In this document: piece by piece, positions 12,601 through 22,659 of the stretch
Numbering within the stretch: position 1 is the stretch's first letter
Layout: the number at the start of each line of letters is the position of its first letter
Assembly (NCBI RefSeq): GCF_016920785.2
Contig: NW_024609836.1
Coordinates: 9,950,018 to 10,014,017, forward strand
Reading direction: 5' to 3'
DNA from: Ixodes scapularis
Lineage: Eukaryota; Arthropoda; Arachnida; Ixodida; Ixodidae
DNA: 64,000 nucleotides
Notes under the pieces: model-generated
What the model was told of the DNA's origin: nothing
The model's database searches: none
The model's input: only the letters and a program-made list of their open reading frames with translations
Translations under genes and position numbers: made by a program

Positions 12601-15600
12601 CAACATCATCGCAACGTGACCCCCGCACTGCCTAGGTGGTACCCACGCCGACCGCGGGTATTGCACTTCCTCCGCGGTCGGCTACACAGTTTACAACTGC
12701 GGCGGAAGTCACCTCACGACAGAAGCAAAGGAATGAAAATTATATTATAGCGGAGATCGTTACAGATAATATCGTTTGAGTGATTAATTGAGCGTACATA
12801 GCCGAACACGCTTACATTAGGGAGAAACGCTGTCAGTGCGATGGCACCTCACCGCGATCTGCTGGTGGCTCATTTAGAGGGGGATTCGAAATTCCGAGCC
12901 GGAAGTGCGTCACGTGAGGCCGCCTGATAGCAACGCCACCTAGGATAATCGAAACACTAGAAGTTTGACGTCATCACAGTGAGCGAAGACTCAGATTGGA
13001 TACGAGTGTTGCGTCAGTGCTCGACTGGGCCTCGTGTCCAATCAACGCGTCGAAGGACTCTCGACATCGGGCTCGTGTCCAGTGGCCAAGTTGGCGCCAT
13101 CCGAGTGCGACGACGTTGTTTGGAGCAAGAGTGGGGCTTCCGGAGGCCCTCATTATTCTAGATAAGGGGTGGCCAAGCTGCGGCTAGCGAGCCGCATGCG
13201 GCCCTTCGCGTGCTAAAGTGCGGCTCGCGGCTCCCTCCCCCCCCCCCCTTCTTCCCCCCCGCTTCTTCCCACTCCCCCGCCTCTCTCCCGGTCACACGAG
13301 CACTTCCCCAAAAAAGAAAAATGGAACGCGTTTTAAATCGAAAGACAGGTTGCGGTTTGGTAGTCTTGTGCTACTGTTACCTTATGTACAGTTGGACTGC
13401 TTTTGACTCTGATAGATTGAAAGCACAGTTCGAGTTTCGTTTATTGCTCTGTACAGTCGAATTCATGCGGGACATACAAGCGATCCTCTTGGTCGCTGCT
13501 ACTCGAGCCGCTGCTGCTGAAGAAGCTGCTCGAGCAAACTTGACGACGAACTGTCATCAAGCAGCAGCAGTAGTAAAGCGGGCGGAACTTTGCGAGCGGC
13601 CATCACAAATTTCTGCGAGATGCCCGGCCGCCTGGCGAGAAAGGAAGTTACGTGTGCGCGCCGAGGGCTGGCCAGGCTGTTTTCCGGTCGAATCCGCCAA
13701 AATCGACGGAGTGACTCTTCTCGGATTCGGTTCGAGATCTGTTGTGGGAGCACATCCAAAACGACGAGTGGAACGTGTCTGTCTCGATCCCGATCGCCCA
13801 GTGAAATAGGCGCACTCCAGAACAGTCGATCCCGGCGCGCTCCTAAATGGCCATTTGAATCCGCCATTACATTTGGCAGCAGGGGCCAAAAACAACAAAA
13901 TCTCGGCTTGCTCAAAGGGCAATTTTTATGCCTTTTGTCTTCCATTGTTTCTGTAGGGAGTCGCCTTTTTCCCCGCTATGGCAAAAAGGTTTAGCGGAAT
14001 TTGGGGAATGTACTTTAGAGTCGGGAGTTGTACTTTGCTTGGAAAGTACCAGAAAAAAATACTTTAAGTAAGGTTCAGGTACCAACCAAGAGAATGTACT
14101 TCAAGCAAAGTACAAGCTTTCTAAATCTACTTAAAGTAGTATATTAAGTACAATGTACTTAAAGTGCTTCTCAACACTGGTCCAAGCTATGCCCCGCGCT
14201 GGCCTCCGCTGAATGACGTAGAAAACCCAACACCCCTACGGCCTTGTTCCTATTAAAGTATTGGCTCTTCTTACCGAGGCAGATCAAATGGCGCGTAGGT
14301 TGACGTTCGTCTTTGCTATTGAGGATTGAAGCATTCGTTGCTGTCCCTAGAGCACGGGGTTAAGATCCTGTGCTCTACTATATCTGCTACTTGAGGACAC
14401 ACAGCATGGTGAACCCAGTGACGCAATCGACCAGATAAAGTCCTGTCGCGTGCCCGAGTAGCCTCAGCAGACAGCGTCTCCGCCGTCCAGCTGGCACGGC
14501 GCAACTGAGGAAAAAGGAAACAAACGGAACAAGAAAAGTGTCTCGTTCCGGGGGCGCGCTCTTCCCACTCGGAGAGTCTGCTCTGACCTTGACGGACTGA
14601 ACACCGTGCTAGAGATGCCTCCTCTTCGACACGTTCATAAAACTTTTATTATAGGCACGAAACGAGGGTCAATGACGATGTAGTGTCTAAGTAACTCGCG
14701 TAGCGTAAATGGTACTTCATGACGTGGCGCACCCAGAAAACTACTTTAAAGGGATACTGAACCGAAATTTCGAGCTCACCAAACAAGGCCGGGCGGATAG
14801 GCGGGAAGCTGCAAAATTAAAAAAAATATCACTCATACGGCGATATATTTAACGGATCGCCGTATTTTTTTGGAAAAGAACTGCGCGATTGAACCCGGCC
14901 GACGCGACAAGGCACTCCACGATTCCCATTCTCTCCTCCTCCATTCTCTCTCCTCAAGCTGGTGAACCGAAGCGAGGAGGAGAGAAGCGAGGCCGCTTCT
15001 CCTCATTCTCAAATTCTCCCGGAGGACAGTTACGTCAAAGAACTCGCTTGATCGCGCCATTCTTTTCCAAAAGTACGGCCATCCGTTTGAGATACCGATG
15101 TACGCGTGATGTTTTGGAGTTCGTAGCGTCCCGTTCAACACTTCTGCAGCCTTACTTTTCGAAATCCAAATTTCGGTTCAGTGCCCTTAACAACAAGCGT
15201 GTCTCCTATGGGGAAGCATGGGAAACCGTGCCCGCGACAGGCTGCTATTAGCCGCATATCGAAGAGTCATCTGGTGGCGTCGCTTGCAACCAAGGTGAGG
15301 AGAGGACTCTTTTTGGCAGCTGCGGCGGGCGTAGTGTATGCAGACCTATAGGTACCTTTAGAGATACCTTTATACCCGTGTCCCACTAGAGCGACATACA
15401 GAAACGAACGACAGCGACAAACCTCAAACCAGTCTTTCGCGATTTGGGAGGCTTTGTAGAATAAAGGAGGCTACGCTCAAACACGAGCATCATGCACGCG
15501 AGGGTATCTTTGGCAGGCTAGCAATCGCTCGCGCTTACTTCACGAGCACCGAACGACTAAACGCCTGCCAAAGGTACCATCGCGAGCATGCAGCATGGGT

Positions 15601-16526
15601 TTGAGGCTTGTCGCTGTCTTTTGTTTCTGTCTGTCGCTATAGTGGGACACGGGCATTAGAGTATCGGAACTTCATTCCCCGATTTTGTAGTGGGTGCTGC
15701 CCTTCTGGTGCTTTGTGGAAACGGCCGCACTAGACCATTTTCAAAGGTCTGCGCCAACGCCTGTCCGCCATTGATTGGACACGAGGGCTGTGTCAGCGTT
15801 CGGCAGGGACTCTGGTCCAATCATGCGCTTCGTTTCCATGGATGGACGGATGGATGGATGATACTGGCTATGCTTTTTGTAACGGGCGGTAGCTTGCGCC
15901 ACCTAGCCTTAGCAACGGCGACCGCCAATGTTGCTTGAGAGACATTTTAAAGGGGTCTATTGGCGATCGCTACAGTTCAAAAATCCGACTTCCTGAGCTT
16001 TGCATAGGCTGTCAGGAAGCCCGGACGATGTCGTTTTTGCTTTGTCGATTTCTCGAGGATACAAGACAGTTTCCTTTCAAATAAAAGCTCGAGATAACTG
16101 GTAACAAGGATTGTGAGCACCGTGTAGCGGAAGAACCGTTGTTCTGAATCTTATAGATTATTTTAATGGTCCTATAGCTGACCCTGCAATTTCCGGAGTG
16201 TCAAAAGTGTCTCGCTCATCTTCTTCGACTCCTCCGTGTTTTCACCCAGGACCCGGTGGATCATCGAGTCTGGCATGCCCGAAAAGTTTCGGCTGGACCT
16301 CATCGCCAAGTTGTCGCGCGGGACCGGTGGCGACCAGGAGTTGGGACCCGCGTTCAGCTTCCACGCCATCAAAGTGGAGGACGTCATGGGCCTGTTCTAC
16401 CTCCTCCTCGTCGGCTTGGCCTTCCCTGTCTGTGCCTTCCTGGCCGAGCTAGTCGTCTACCGTCTCACTCGAAGGCACGCTACTCGTACGTCATACAGAA
16501 GACACGGAGTTTCTCCGCGGACATGA
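3513..16526 (+). CDS. Ionotropic receptor (IR-type glutamate receptor), C-terminal exons
   Basis: This is a membrane ligand-gated ion channel subunit of the arthropod IR family, which acts in chemosensation. Three exons (3513-3632, 6423-6589, 16250-16526) are bounded by AG/GT sites and join in matching phases (0, then 2), giving about 187 residues with no stop until 16524-16526. Residues 1-95 resemble the S2 half of the ligand-binding domain. Residues around FSFHAIKVEDVMGLFYLLLV begin the last transmembrane segment (M4), followed by a short basic tail. The S1 half, pore loop and M1-M3 are missing, so upstream exons must lie before 3513 or outside the window; I found none in 1-3512. Introns are 2.8 kb and 9.7 kb, and the second holds the Penelope-like composite. 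It is too divergent to name as one of the conserved IRs. It could be a pseudogene if upstream exons are lost. Confidence 0.8.
4162..4318. mobile_element. Foldback MITE, about 70-bp arms
   Basis: Two long inverted arms (4162-4233 and 4242-4318) separated by only about 8 bp match almost completely; the right arm carries one extra 9-bp segment. This creates open frames on both strands that are not genes. It lies in the first IR intron. Confidence 0.8.
4368..4420. repeat. 22-bp arm hairpin, GC-rich
   Basis: The arms CCGCGACGACAGCGCAATTCCG-like (4368-4389) and its complement (4399-4420) differ at one position. It lies 50 bp past the foldback element and is followed by further GGAATTTCCGGA-type imperfect repeats to 4462. 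Confidence 0.75.
4421..6422 (+). other. IR intron 1, remaining part
   Basis: No coding signal is seen. The stretch has T- and A-runs (5056-5090, 5140-5150) and ordinary AT-rich intron sequence. Confidence 0.5.
6423..6589 (+). CDS. IR gene exon: middle of S2 lobe
   Basis: This 167-nt exon follows AG at 6421-6422 and ends before GT at 6590-6591, entering in phase 0 and leaving in phase 2. It encodes VVFLEPSLFYYAVSNLYK and onward to LRKALHQR. GC-rich codon use contrasts sharply with the surrounding intron. Without the splice, translation meets a stop immediately after the donor. Confidence 0.77.
6668..6991. mobile_element. Foldback MITE, about 150-bp arms
   Basis: Starting with GAGAGTTT near 6671 and ending with AAACTCCC near 6989, the two halves are diverged inverted copies. 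Both contain the CCCGCAACGC, GAACTCT and CTTCTTCGTTGCGGAGG blocks. TA dinucleotides flank both ends. It sits in the second IR intron, 80 bp after the donor. Confidence 0.75.
7653..7680. repeat. Poly-G tract
   Basis: A run of more than 20 G residues is followed by sequence with GGGTCCCACG and CCCATGTCGGCCCC. This resembles, in reverse, the degenerate repeat at 12250-12645. Confidence 0.8.
8054..8102. repeat. Hairpin with 13-bp arms
   Basis: GTTGGACAGAT at 8069-8079 pairs with ATCTGTCCAAC at 8090-8100. It lies just left of the Penelope composite. Confidence 0.6.
8208..8218 (+). repeat. Target-site duplication, left copy
   Basis: CTCTGCGTAAA at 8208-8218 recurs exactly at 12032-12042, immediately outside the two ends of the Penelope-like composite. 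Confidence 0.8.
8390..8719 (-). pseudogene. PLE copy A: GIY-YIG endonuclease segment
   Basis: This part of the broken Penelope ORF encodes CAIGVVYRIP, YIGQTGRC, a Cys/His cluster (HLPLHCGTCKCHPDF) and the end EITFMDTC. It corresponds to 11569-11898 of copy B with few differences. It is separated from the RT part by the homopolymer frameshift. Confidence 0.85.
8737..9420 (-). pseudogene. PLE copy A: reverse transcriptase segment
   Basis: The RT palm with YVDDYL and the thumb/linker region corresponds to residues AMCD... to KVAERR... of copy B. The open frame continues upstream to 9531, but 9421-9531 belongs to the oppositely oriented copy B and is not RT in this frame. Copy A keeps glutamine (CAG) where copy B has a TAG stop. 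Confidence 0.85.
9588..9642 (+). repeat. CGTCGG/CGTCGC hexamer microsatellite
   Basis: About nine hexamers alternate CGTCGC and CGTCGG just inside the left end of the satellite element. Similar hexamers are present in the copies at 33426-33450 and 43291-43325. Confidence 0.85.
9646..10172 (+). repeat. Palindromic GAGGGTTA minisatellite
   Basis: About 520 bp of CCCTCACGAGGGTTA, CCCTCGTAACC and related units switch orientation repeatedly, so many adjacent units form cruciform-capable palindromes (CCTCACGAGG, CCTCGTGAGG). Open frames on both strands are by-products. Confidence 0.85.
10186..10560 (+). repeat. GTCACGTGAC and TGACGTCA palindrome arrays
   Basis: Two blocks of GGTCACGTGACCCC-type units (10186-10235, 10436-10555) flank an array with TGATGACGTCA and CATCGTCATC units (10236-10430). 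CACGTG is the E-box core bound by bHLH-ZIP factors and TGACGTCA is the CRE core bound by bZIP factors; whether they are used here is unknown. Confidence 0.85.
10653..11278 (+). pseudogene. PLE copy B reverse transcriptase part, ends in TAG
   Basis: From YSVPHERLF through GICIGSSVAPILCDIYLAM (RT motif B region) and FRYVDDYLVL (motif C) to ESFEQ and the stop at 11276-11278. Copy A has CAG CAG where this copy has CAG TAG, so a point change created the stop. Confidence 0.88.
11281..11898 (+). pseudogene. PLE copy B linker and GIY-YIG endonuclease
   Basis: Same frame as the RT part, after the premature stop. It contains VRLAAGGYPSS, a basic linker, the GVVYRIPLSCERVYIGQTGR core of GIY-YIG nucleases, AREHDW, CGTCKCHPDF and the C-terminal EITFMDTC. 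In active elements this nuclease cleaves target DNA. Confidence 0.88.
12032..12042 (+). repeat. Target-site duplication, right copy
   Basis: CTCTGCGTAAA directly after the 3' end of copy B, identical to 8208-8218. Confidence 0.8.
12250..12645 (+). repeat. Degenerate minisatellite, about 105-bp unit, four copies
   Basis: AGYCCAAGTYGGGC...GCCCACGC...GAGCC blocks begin near 12250, 12355, 12462 and 12562, each followed by a GGTGGGTCCCAC-type segment. Spacing is 100-107 bp. Related sequence in reverse lies at 7680-7800, left of the PLE composite. Confidence 0.6.
13165..13245 (+). mobile_element. hAT-type transposon end
   Basis: AAGGGGTGGCCAAGCTGCGG followed by AGCCGCATGCGGCCCTTCG resembles the widely found hAT terminal sequence (GGGGTGGCCAAAC...GCCGCATGCGG). 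The opposite end was not found nearby. A poly-C run follows at 13239. Confidence 0.5.
13246..14015. other. Unassigned intron sequence, GC-rich
   Basis: Several overlapping frames are open on both strands (up to 199 codons), but none shows a recognisable domain and their overlap suggests base composition. It may be the internal part of a decayed hAT element lying between the ends at 13165 and 14179. Confidence 0.3.
14016..14179 (-). mobile_element. Transposon end with AAGTAC repeats (hAT-like)
   Basis: Repeated AAGTAC/GTACTT motifs end with CAGTGTTGAGAAGCACTTTA when read on the - strand, the style of hAT terminal regions. The other end is not evident. Confidence 0.45.
14746..15190. mobile_element. 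TTAA-flanked MITE (copy 1)
   Basis: TTAA repeats at 14746-14749 and 15187-15190 flank terminal inverted repeats: AAGGGATACTGAACCGAAAT on the left, the complement of AAATTTCGGTTCAGTGCCCTT on the right. There is no internal gene. TTAA targets suggest mobilisation by a piggyBac-type transposase, which is an inference. Confidence 0.75.
15375..15653. mobile_element. MITE with about 55-bp TIRs
   Basis: Left end CCCGTGTCCCACTAGAGCGA and right end TCGCTATAGTGGGACACGGG are inverted copies, continuing through the CAGAAACGAACGACAGCGAC region with a few differences. The interior also has shorter inverted pieces (CGAGCATCATGCACGCGAG against CATCGCGAGCATGCAGC). Confidence 0.8.
15838..15940. repeat. GGAT microsatellite with tick-type repeat tail
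   Basis: TGGATGGACGGATGGATGGA is followed by ACGGGCGGTAGCTTGCGCCA, a combination I recall as a common dispersed tick repeat, probably a LINE 3' end on the - strand. Confidence 0.4.
16250..16526 (+). CDS. IR gene last exon: end of S2, M4 segment and tail
   Basis: The exon follows AG at 16248-16249; its first base completes the arginine codon left by the previous exon. It encodes TRWIIESGMPEKFRLDL, a loop, then a hydrophobic M4 helix (GLFYLLLVGLAFPVCAFLAE) and an Arg-rich C terminus ending at 16526. Placement of M4 just before the end is typical of IRs. Confidence 0.8.
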
Positions 16527-17107
16527 CGTAGTTATCCGCGGACACGCCTCAGGCACGTTAGGAGCACGCTTGCTTCATGCGTATGTATGCTTTGAACCCG
16601 TCTGCTGACAGTCTCTGTATGACCAATGTGTTAAAGTCCAAAGAAGAAACACGCATTTGAAAGTGTCTTATTTTGTATGATGTGTTCGCAACATGAGCCT
16701 GTACCACTGATGTCTACTACAAGGGACGGCACGTCGCCGCTCTCAGAGCCGAGTGAAGCCATCCATAGTTGGATGCTTTTCTCAGAAGTCGTGCATCCAC
16801 TGGGTTTCTTATAGTGTATTCAGTCGATGTTTTGGTCACGCTTTTTTCTCGTTTCTAGGTGGCTTTTAAGAATCCCCATTGGCATTATAGATCAGTGCTC
16901 AAAAACTTAGCCTTCAACAAAAAAAAAAAAAAAAAAAGAGAGAAAAAAAAATTACGCTCTCAAACGCAGGCTCTTGCGAAGAGAGGGGAGCTGCGCATAA
17001 AACAAGTTTTTTGCTGTTTACGGCACTCTTGGCTTCGGTGTTGTCTTTGCAGTTTCGTGACTGTGCATTTCTGACGTTATTGCACTGGGATACGCGAAAT
17101 AGTTTCT

Positions 17108-17113
17108 AATAAA
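17108..17113 (+). terminator. Candidate poly(A) signal for the IR gene
   Basis: AATAAA lies about 580 bp after the IR stop codon. An internal A-run at 16920 is not itself a signal. No transcript evidence is available. Confidence 0.3.
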
Positions 17114-17479
17114 CTGAGTTTTGCAGAAAGCGCAGCCTCCTACTGTGTAATGGCGTCATCATAAACAAACATGGCGGCGCCGGTGGAACGGCAAGCAAAC
17201 ACTGGTATATAAGAACTGAGAATTATGTATCTCAATGTGGGACATGTAAACTTGATCAACTAGAATCTCGAAACGCTCGCACATTAGACGGCCTCTTGAA
17301 AGACTTTTCAAATCAGCATGCGCTTTATTGCGCAACAAGGAGGTAAAAAGGCGAGGAAATTAGCGTGTCGGACCATGTTGGTGCCAACGCTCGGTGGTAC
17401 AGCCAGTCAAACGACCTCTGGGACAAGCCATTTACTTCCGGTGGCTTCATACCTGCGTGCTTAAAGCGACATCTACAAA

Positions 17480-18226
17480 TCTAAGTGGTGCGAACCGTTT
17501 CAATTATTTATAAAAGTAGTTTTTGTTCAGTATTTTAGACCAGAAAAGACACAAAACAAATGCAGTTTATAAAGCACGGAAACATCAAAAAACCCGTCGA
17601 CATAACCCCCACCAAGCGGTGGAAAAGGCGGCGCGTATACTAGAAAGGTGTCGTGGGATCAGTCACCGACGAGCGCCGAGCGTAGAAAGGTCCCGGATGT
17701 ACGCGGCGGCGCTGCGGTCGTGTACAAGCTCTAGGATCCAACCGGTTCCGAAGGCCTTCGGCAAATAGATTTGGCTTTTGGTTTGGACGTTTGGAGCTAT
17801 GGCAGCGCAAAGTGGCTCCCGTTCTGAGCTGATCTTTACACCGTGTTTGCTGTCGTTTGTGGCCAATGAAGTGTTATGCCGTATTAGTCTTTAATGGCTC
17901 AGCAAATGCAGTGCGAGCCGCCCTGGCCGCTCGCTTCATACAGTCTATCCAGAACATGTTTTAGTGGCGCCCTCTCAAGCCGTCGACACTGAGCGCGGCA
18001 GCCGTGAGCGCTAGCTAAGCTCACTACCCCTCTAGTTCAGTCAAGGAACCAAGCACGTCATGAAGGAGGTTATGTTTTGCTTGTTTTTGTAGTTTTATTT
18101 TGCCTATAACTTTTAAAATAAAGCGAAATTCAAGAAAAGAAAAGTTTCATTAAGTTACCACGCTCAGTGCGCTCAAAGTCAGTGCAAATTAAAAACCAGT
18201 AAAAAAGTCCTTGCAGAGCCCCTTTT
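17480..18226 (+). repeat. Dispersed 745-bp repeat, copy 1
   Basis: This region and 25926-26664 align over their whole length in the same orientation, with shared blocks GCGAACCGTTTCAATTATTT, GCGGTGGAAAAGGCGGCG, GGTCCCGGATGTACG and CAAGGAACC...ATGAAGGAGGTTAT. Both end in a CCCCTTT(T)AA sequence. No coding frame is shared. It is a nonautonomous element of unknown class. Confidence 0.75.
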
Positions 18227-18307
18227 AAATTTCATAATGTTCTCCTGCATGCTTTTTATTTCGATTCATATTTTTTTATCAGGATTCCTTTACTTTGCAT
18301 AACTTTG

Positions 18308-18430
18308 TTCTCGTTTATATAGACCTTTTCATCTCAGTAGTTGCCTGACCGGCGGGTAGAGGGCGCTGGCGCATTCGGCGCCATTAGGTTGCTTCAATTT
18401 GGTCGGTTTCGGTTACATCGTACACGCGAT
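18308..18430 (-). repeat. Dispersed repeat family D, fragment
   Basis: TATAGACCTTTTCATC, then CCTGACCGG and GCGCCATTAGGTTGCTTC, match in reverse orientation the end of the copy at 20085-20450 and resemble 60172-60290. Confidence 0.6.
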
Positions 18431-20080
18431 TGTGATGCTGTTTCATGCCACTTTCAATTTATTTCGCGATATGATTTTTTTTTTTGGTAGCCCACAGCGA
18501 ATGAAACAATAGTATTGAGCCACTTGGCCAAACACGAAGTGGGTTCGAGCCTAAATTGCGATCTTTTTTTTACTAACACCATATGCGTCTGATTCCGTCC
18601 ATCATTAATTTCGGCCAGGTTCGGCGGTGAAACAACTGCGCTGATGCACAGGGAAAAGTATCATTGTCCACGGCCGTACCCGCGGACACAAATTTCAAGA
18701 AAAAAAAATAAAGAGCAGGACAAGCTCCGCCTGCAGCGGTCGTCCGCTGCCTGCCGCCGTGCTTTGGCTGTGCGTGCACCGAGCGGTACGGAAGTAGATA
18801 GCTCGCGCTCAAGTCATATATTGAAGTGATCATCTTATATTGCAACAGACTATACTGCATGAGTGCTTAGTGAAAAATCAGGTCGACAGCATGATTAACA
18901 ATCTCCTGAATCACCAAGAACAGGTGAACTGACGAGTTTACTGTTCGATGTTTGGTTTCCGTACACCAACCTTTTCTAACTTCGAGACTGGAAACGTCTT
19001 TTATAATGACTAGAAAAGTTTAATATAATCACGTAGATAATATAAAAAAGTGATAATGTCTCGGCCTGTTTTATTTGAAGAAATTGAGCGCTCGAAAGAT
19101 ATTTTGATAGACCAGCCTAGGCTGACTAGAAAATTTCTTTAACTAAAGTGCCCATTTACAGCATTTCAAAATATTGGCCTTATGAAATAAACTTTTTGTT
19201 ATATGGACATTTGCTTACGACGTTCTCAAGGTATCAAAATGGTAAGATAAGTGAATGCCAGACTTCAAATAAAGTCTAATATTCATCTTCCGCAAAATTT
19301 GCTGAATGAAATTGAAGAGTGCAAAAGAAATTATCTCCGATAAGTTTGGCTGAAGTCGAACGCCAGGCGCCACTCTATGTAGAAAGCTGTTCACTGATTT
19401 GAAACAATGCGCTTTGCACATTTTGACGTCAACATCTCCTGAAACTAAATCCCTATTCGCCGTCGACAACCGGCTGCACTCCGGTGATTTTCATGCAGAA
19501 GGATTCTTTTCGGCGTCACATTTTATGAATCATAGGCACTATCAAGCTGTCTGTGGCAGTTTCTTACGCGGGGAGTTCAAATATTTGTGTTCAAATAAAT
19601 TAATTGATACTGCATGATTATATTAAAAATGACTTAAGCAACTGAAAAACCATGGACATGGGACCAAGCGCGATACACAATTCCGTGGAATTCATAAATA
19701 AACCGACAAAGCGAATCACACATGCGATTAAGAACGTAAAACAAATATAGGTGTGATATTGTGAACAAACAAGTTGCCTAATGTTAAGGTACCATTATTT
19801 CTAGCATAAAAAATAATTCAAACTAAATGTTTGTTCCCGCGCCTTGTCCACTAGTTCCCTAGTGTAATCAAAAGAAACTGTTTTCGATATATTGGAACTA
19901 CCATGTTTTCAGGAAAAACACGTGGCTAATTACGCTGAGTGTTTTCGTTTTCTTCCTTGACACCAATGCGCACTCATATATATAAAAACACTGGGCTTCC
20001 TATTGTAAATGTTCCGCCCTTATCAGCAACCAAACCTCAGTTCTCACAAGTTATTGGTATTTGAACCCTCGAGGCTCTCT
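18431..20080. other. AT-rich gene-poor stretch
   Basis: No domain-bearing frame, RNA gene or clear repeat was recognised. A decayed dispersed repeat is possible. Confidence 0.4.
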
Positions 20081-20084
20081 TCAA

Positions 20085-20455
20085 GTCATATATGTATTCA
20101 ATGTACGCAAGTGCTAACGCTGATTCCTGTTCCTATAAAGCCTTTCACACGTATCCCGCACGCCGACGGTAAAAAATATTCAAAACGTGTTACAAAATCA
20201 ACTACAAAAGTTGCGCGCATATTGATGTAATGCAATTGCATGGTAAGTATAATATCGGACGACACTTTACGGAGTAAGGCAAGAGACGCGGTGCAACGTG
20301 ACGAGAAACACGAATTCAACGCATCCGCCAAGGCGCGGACGGGAGAGCGGAGCAACAAGTTGAAGCAACCTAATGGCGGCCGCATCACGTGATTCCAAGA
20401 TGGCAGCGCCCATGCGGCGGAGGGTGAAAAGGTCTATACAAAGTTGCTCCTTTGA
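20085..20455 (+). repeat. Dispersed repeat family D, copy with both halves
   Basis: The left half (AGTGCTAACGCTGATTCCT, AAAGTTGCGCGCAT) matches 61390-61500, and the right half (CACGTGATTCCAAGATGGCA, GGTGAAAAGGTCTATA) matches 62590-62665 and 18308-18430. Confidence 0.6.
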
Positions 20456-21468
20456 TTGATTTTTAAGGCGCTCAGTTCAAAGGAGTCGCAAATGTGTGAA
20501 CGGGCCCCACCTTTTCGAGTCCCTTGGCCCATCATATACTTGATCCTGTTTTCACTAGCAGGGATGGGTTAGCCATACAAAGGAACTGCGGAGGAAGCCT
20601 TTTTTGTTTCGCTTCCGCAATATGCAAAAAGAGGTATTCTCCTCTTCTTACTTCGAAATAGTCACCCTGCTAAAACAGCTCTTTCTCCCTCCTTTGCCGC
20701 GACCTTGCGGTCTATTGTTCTGGAGCAAAAGTTGCAGACTTTTCCCTTATATAGCAGGCTATGGCAAATCGCATTTACGAGTTTCTAAAAAAAGTCGACA
20801 GGAAAAGTCAAAGGTCAATAGTCAAACAAGAAAGGTATTTGCATAATTTTTCCTCCTAATGGTGCCAATATAACTGGACTAAGCACGTCCTGGTATGTTT
20901 ACATATGGTTTTTCTGTAATTTCGGTATATTTCTATCAGGTCGTTATATCATTAAATGATTATGACGTATGTTTTATGTTTCTCGCTGTCCCGTACAGGG
21001 GTTCATATTTATTGTCTATACAGATGCTTCATTGTGAAGAGCCGTAATGAGAACGTTATTTCGATTTTGTTATACTAGCTTGCTGATGTAATCTTCCTGC
21101 CCGTTTTACTCTAGACGTGTGCAGTAGTACAAAAAAAAACTAATTAAACATACGTTCATCACAATTAACCACCTGCTACTGTACCAACATCCACGATTTT
21201 CATTCTATCTATACACAAATTATCTCACGAATAAATGGGTCTCCCGTAAAATAACTATAATCCAAGCATCATTGTTCTGCTTCGCCAACTCTGTTAACCC
21301 TTTATCAATGAATAGGTTAAACATTTTTCCATATTGTGCTGTTACAGTAACTGTAATACTGACAAATTTGATGACGTTGCAACGCGCCATTTACGTTTCA
21401 CTCTGTTACTAAAAATGCGAACCTTAATATTTCTCAAAACATTTTTTGTTTTGTTTTGGACACATTGG

Positions 21469-21490
21469 GGGGGGGGGGGGGGGGGGGGGT
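21469..21490. repeat. Poly-G tract
   Basis: A run of about 21 G residues in AT-rich sequence. Confidence 0.85.
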
Positions 21491-21736
21491 GGCATTTGAC
21501 AATACCATTTAGCCCGAAAAAAAAATCCTTGGGTCATGGTCATCAAGACCTAATGCTGCCAAGGCTTTGCAGGCTCTCCTAGTTTTTCTCAGATGTAGTG
21601 GCTTGACTTCGGGGCTCTGAATAACATCCATTGCAGTGACCAAAGAGAAATCTGAACATCTATGCTCGTCACACAAAGAAAAAAAAAAGGTTCGCAAATT
21701 ATTTGTGCGTTTTGCGAGACTTGGCTGTCGAAGAGA

Positions 21737-22000
21737 AACAATGAATGTCGTTTACAACTCCCTGTAACGCCGAATTAGAGCGCAGCTCTTGAGGAGGAGG
21801 AGGGAAGGGTACTGAGGTGAGGGTATACCCCTCCTCCCTCTCCTCCTCTCCTCATTCTTCAATCTCCTCCGCGGGGGGGTCGCCCAACACCTCCTAGAGA
21901 AGAAGGCCAGAGCGCTCGGAGAGGTTACGTCACAATGGCGGAGGAAGGAAGTCCATGGCGCAACTACGTGAGAATACGCTATCGACGTGAAAACAATGTC
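21737..22000 (-). mobile_element. Satellite-carrying element family, partial copy
   Basis: GTTTACAACTCCCTGTAACG and CCGAATTAGAGCGCAGCTCT match the right end of the family in reverse, followed by a CTCCTCC-rich tract. The left end could not be found, so the copy is truncated or rearranged. Confidence 0.6.
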
Positions 22001-22176
22001 CCTTGACAAGCGGCGCGGTGGTGTTCGTTCATGCGCGTTTATCCGACATTAATATACGTTTTAAAGGCGCAGTCTTGTACAATTTATTATATATATAATA
22101 TAAACGTATCATATAACGCGCTACCAAGGTTGAGAGTACCAAAATTATATTTATGAGTATTCCCGTAACCGCGGGA

Positions 22177-22659
22177 CTACGTGCAGTTCCGCAGCACCCC
22201 ACACTTTTCGAAAGGACCGGCTGCGATGCTGCTGATGCCACATGGCTCCGATTCTGGTAAATTTACGTTGTGTTGGAGCTGCTGACTGTCTGAAAAGGAA
22301 CGCTGAGACATCTCAGAAGGGAAGCAAACCGAAAAGAAATCCAGTCGTTGTCGCAGGGAGCGCACACCAGCAAGAGAAGGGTCGACAACGTTAAGCCTTT
22401 CGTCGCCGCTGCTCTCGTGTGTGGTACTTTTGAGACTTGTTTCCCGTTGTATTTCTGTCATCACCGTAGTCTCGGGTAGTTGTTTTTTTTGTGTTCGCTT
22501 GATACTACGGCATTTACGTGCATTCGTGAAACAAGTCCTGCTACGGTTTAATTGTGACGTGTGACAACTAGCCAACGAAGGCTCTGGTCGACTAATCGAT
22601 AGACCTCTCTCTCGACAAAGAGAGGCTTCTTGGAGTTCGTGTTCAAATGTGTTCGTCAC
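22177..22659 (-). CDS. Unrecognised 160-codon frame, doubtful
   Basis: The frame is longer than neighbours in this region and its composition (Ser/Arg/Glu-rich) is not obviously repetitive. It starts MTNTFEHELQ and shows no domain I recognise. It could be a decayed exon of an old element or chance. No splice context or homolog can be argued from the sequence. Confidence 0.15.
   Translation of the reverse strand: MTNTFEHELQEASLCRERGLSISRPEPSLASCHTSQLNRSRTCFTNARKCRSIKRTQKKQLPETTVMTEIQRETSLKSTTHESSGDERLNVVDPSLAGVRSLRQRLDFFSVCFPSEMSQRSFSDSQQLQHNVNLPESEPCGISSIAAGPFEKCGVLRNCT

Noticed and set aside
13210..13994. Overlapping frames up to 199 codons
   Set aside because: Frames overlap on both strands with no domain; GC-rich composition explains them.
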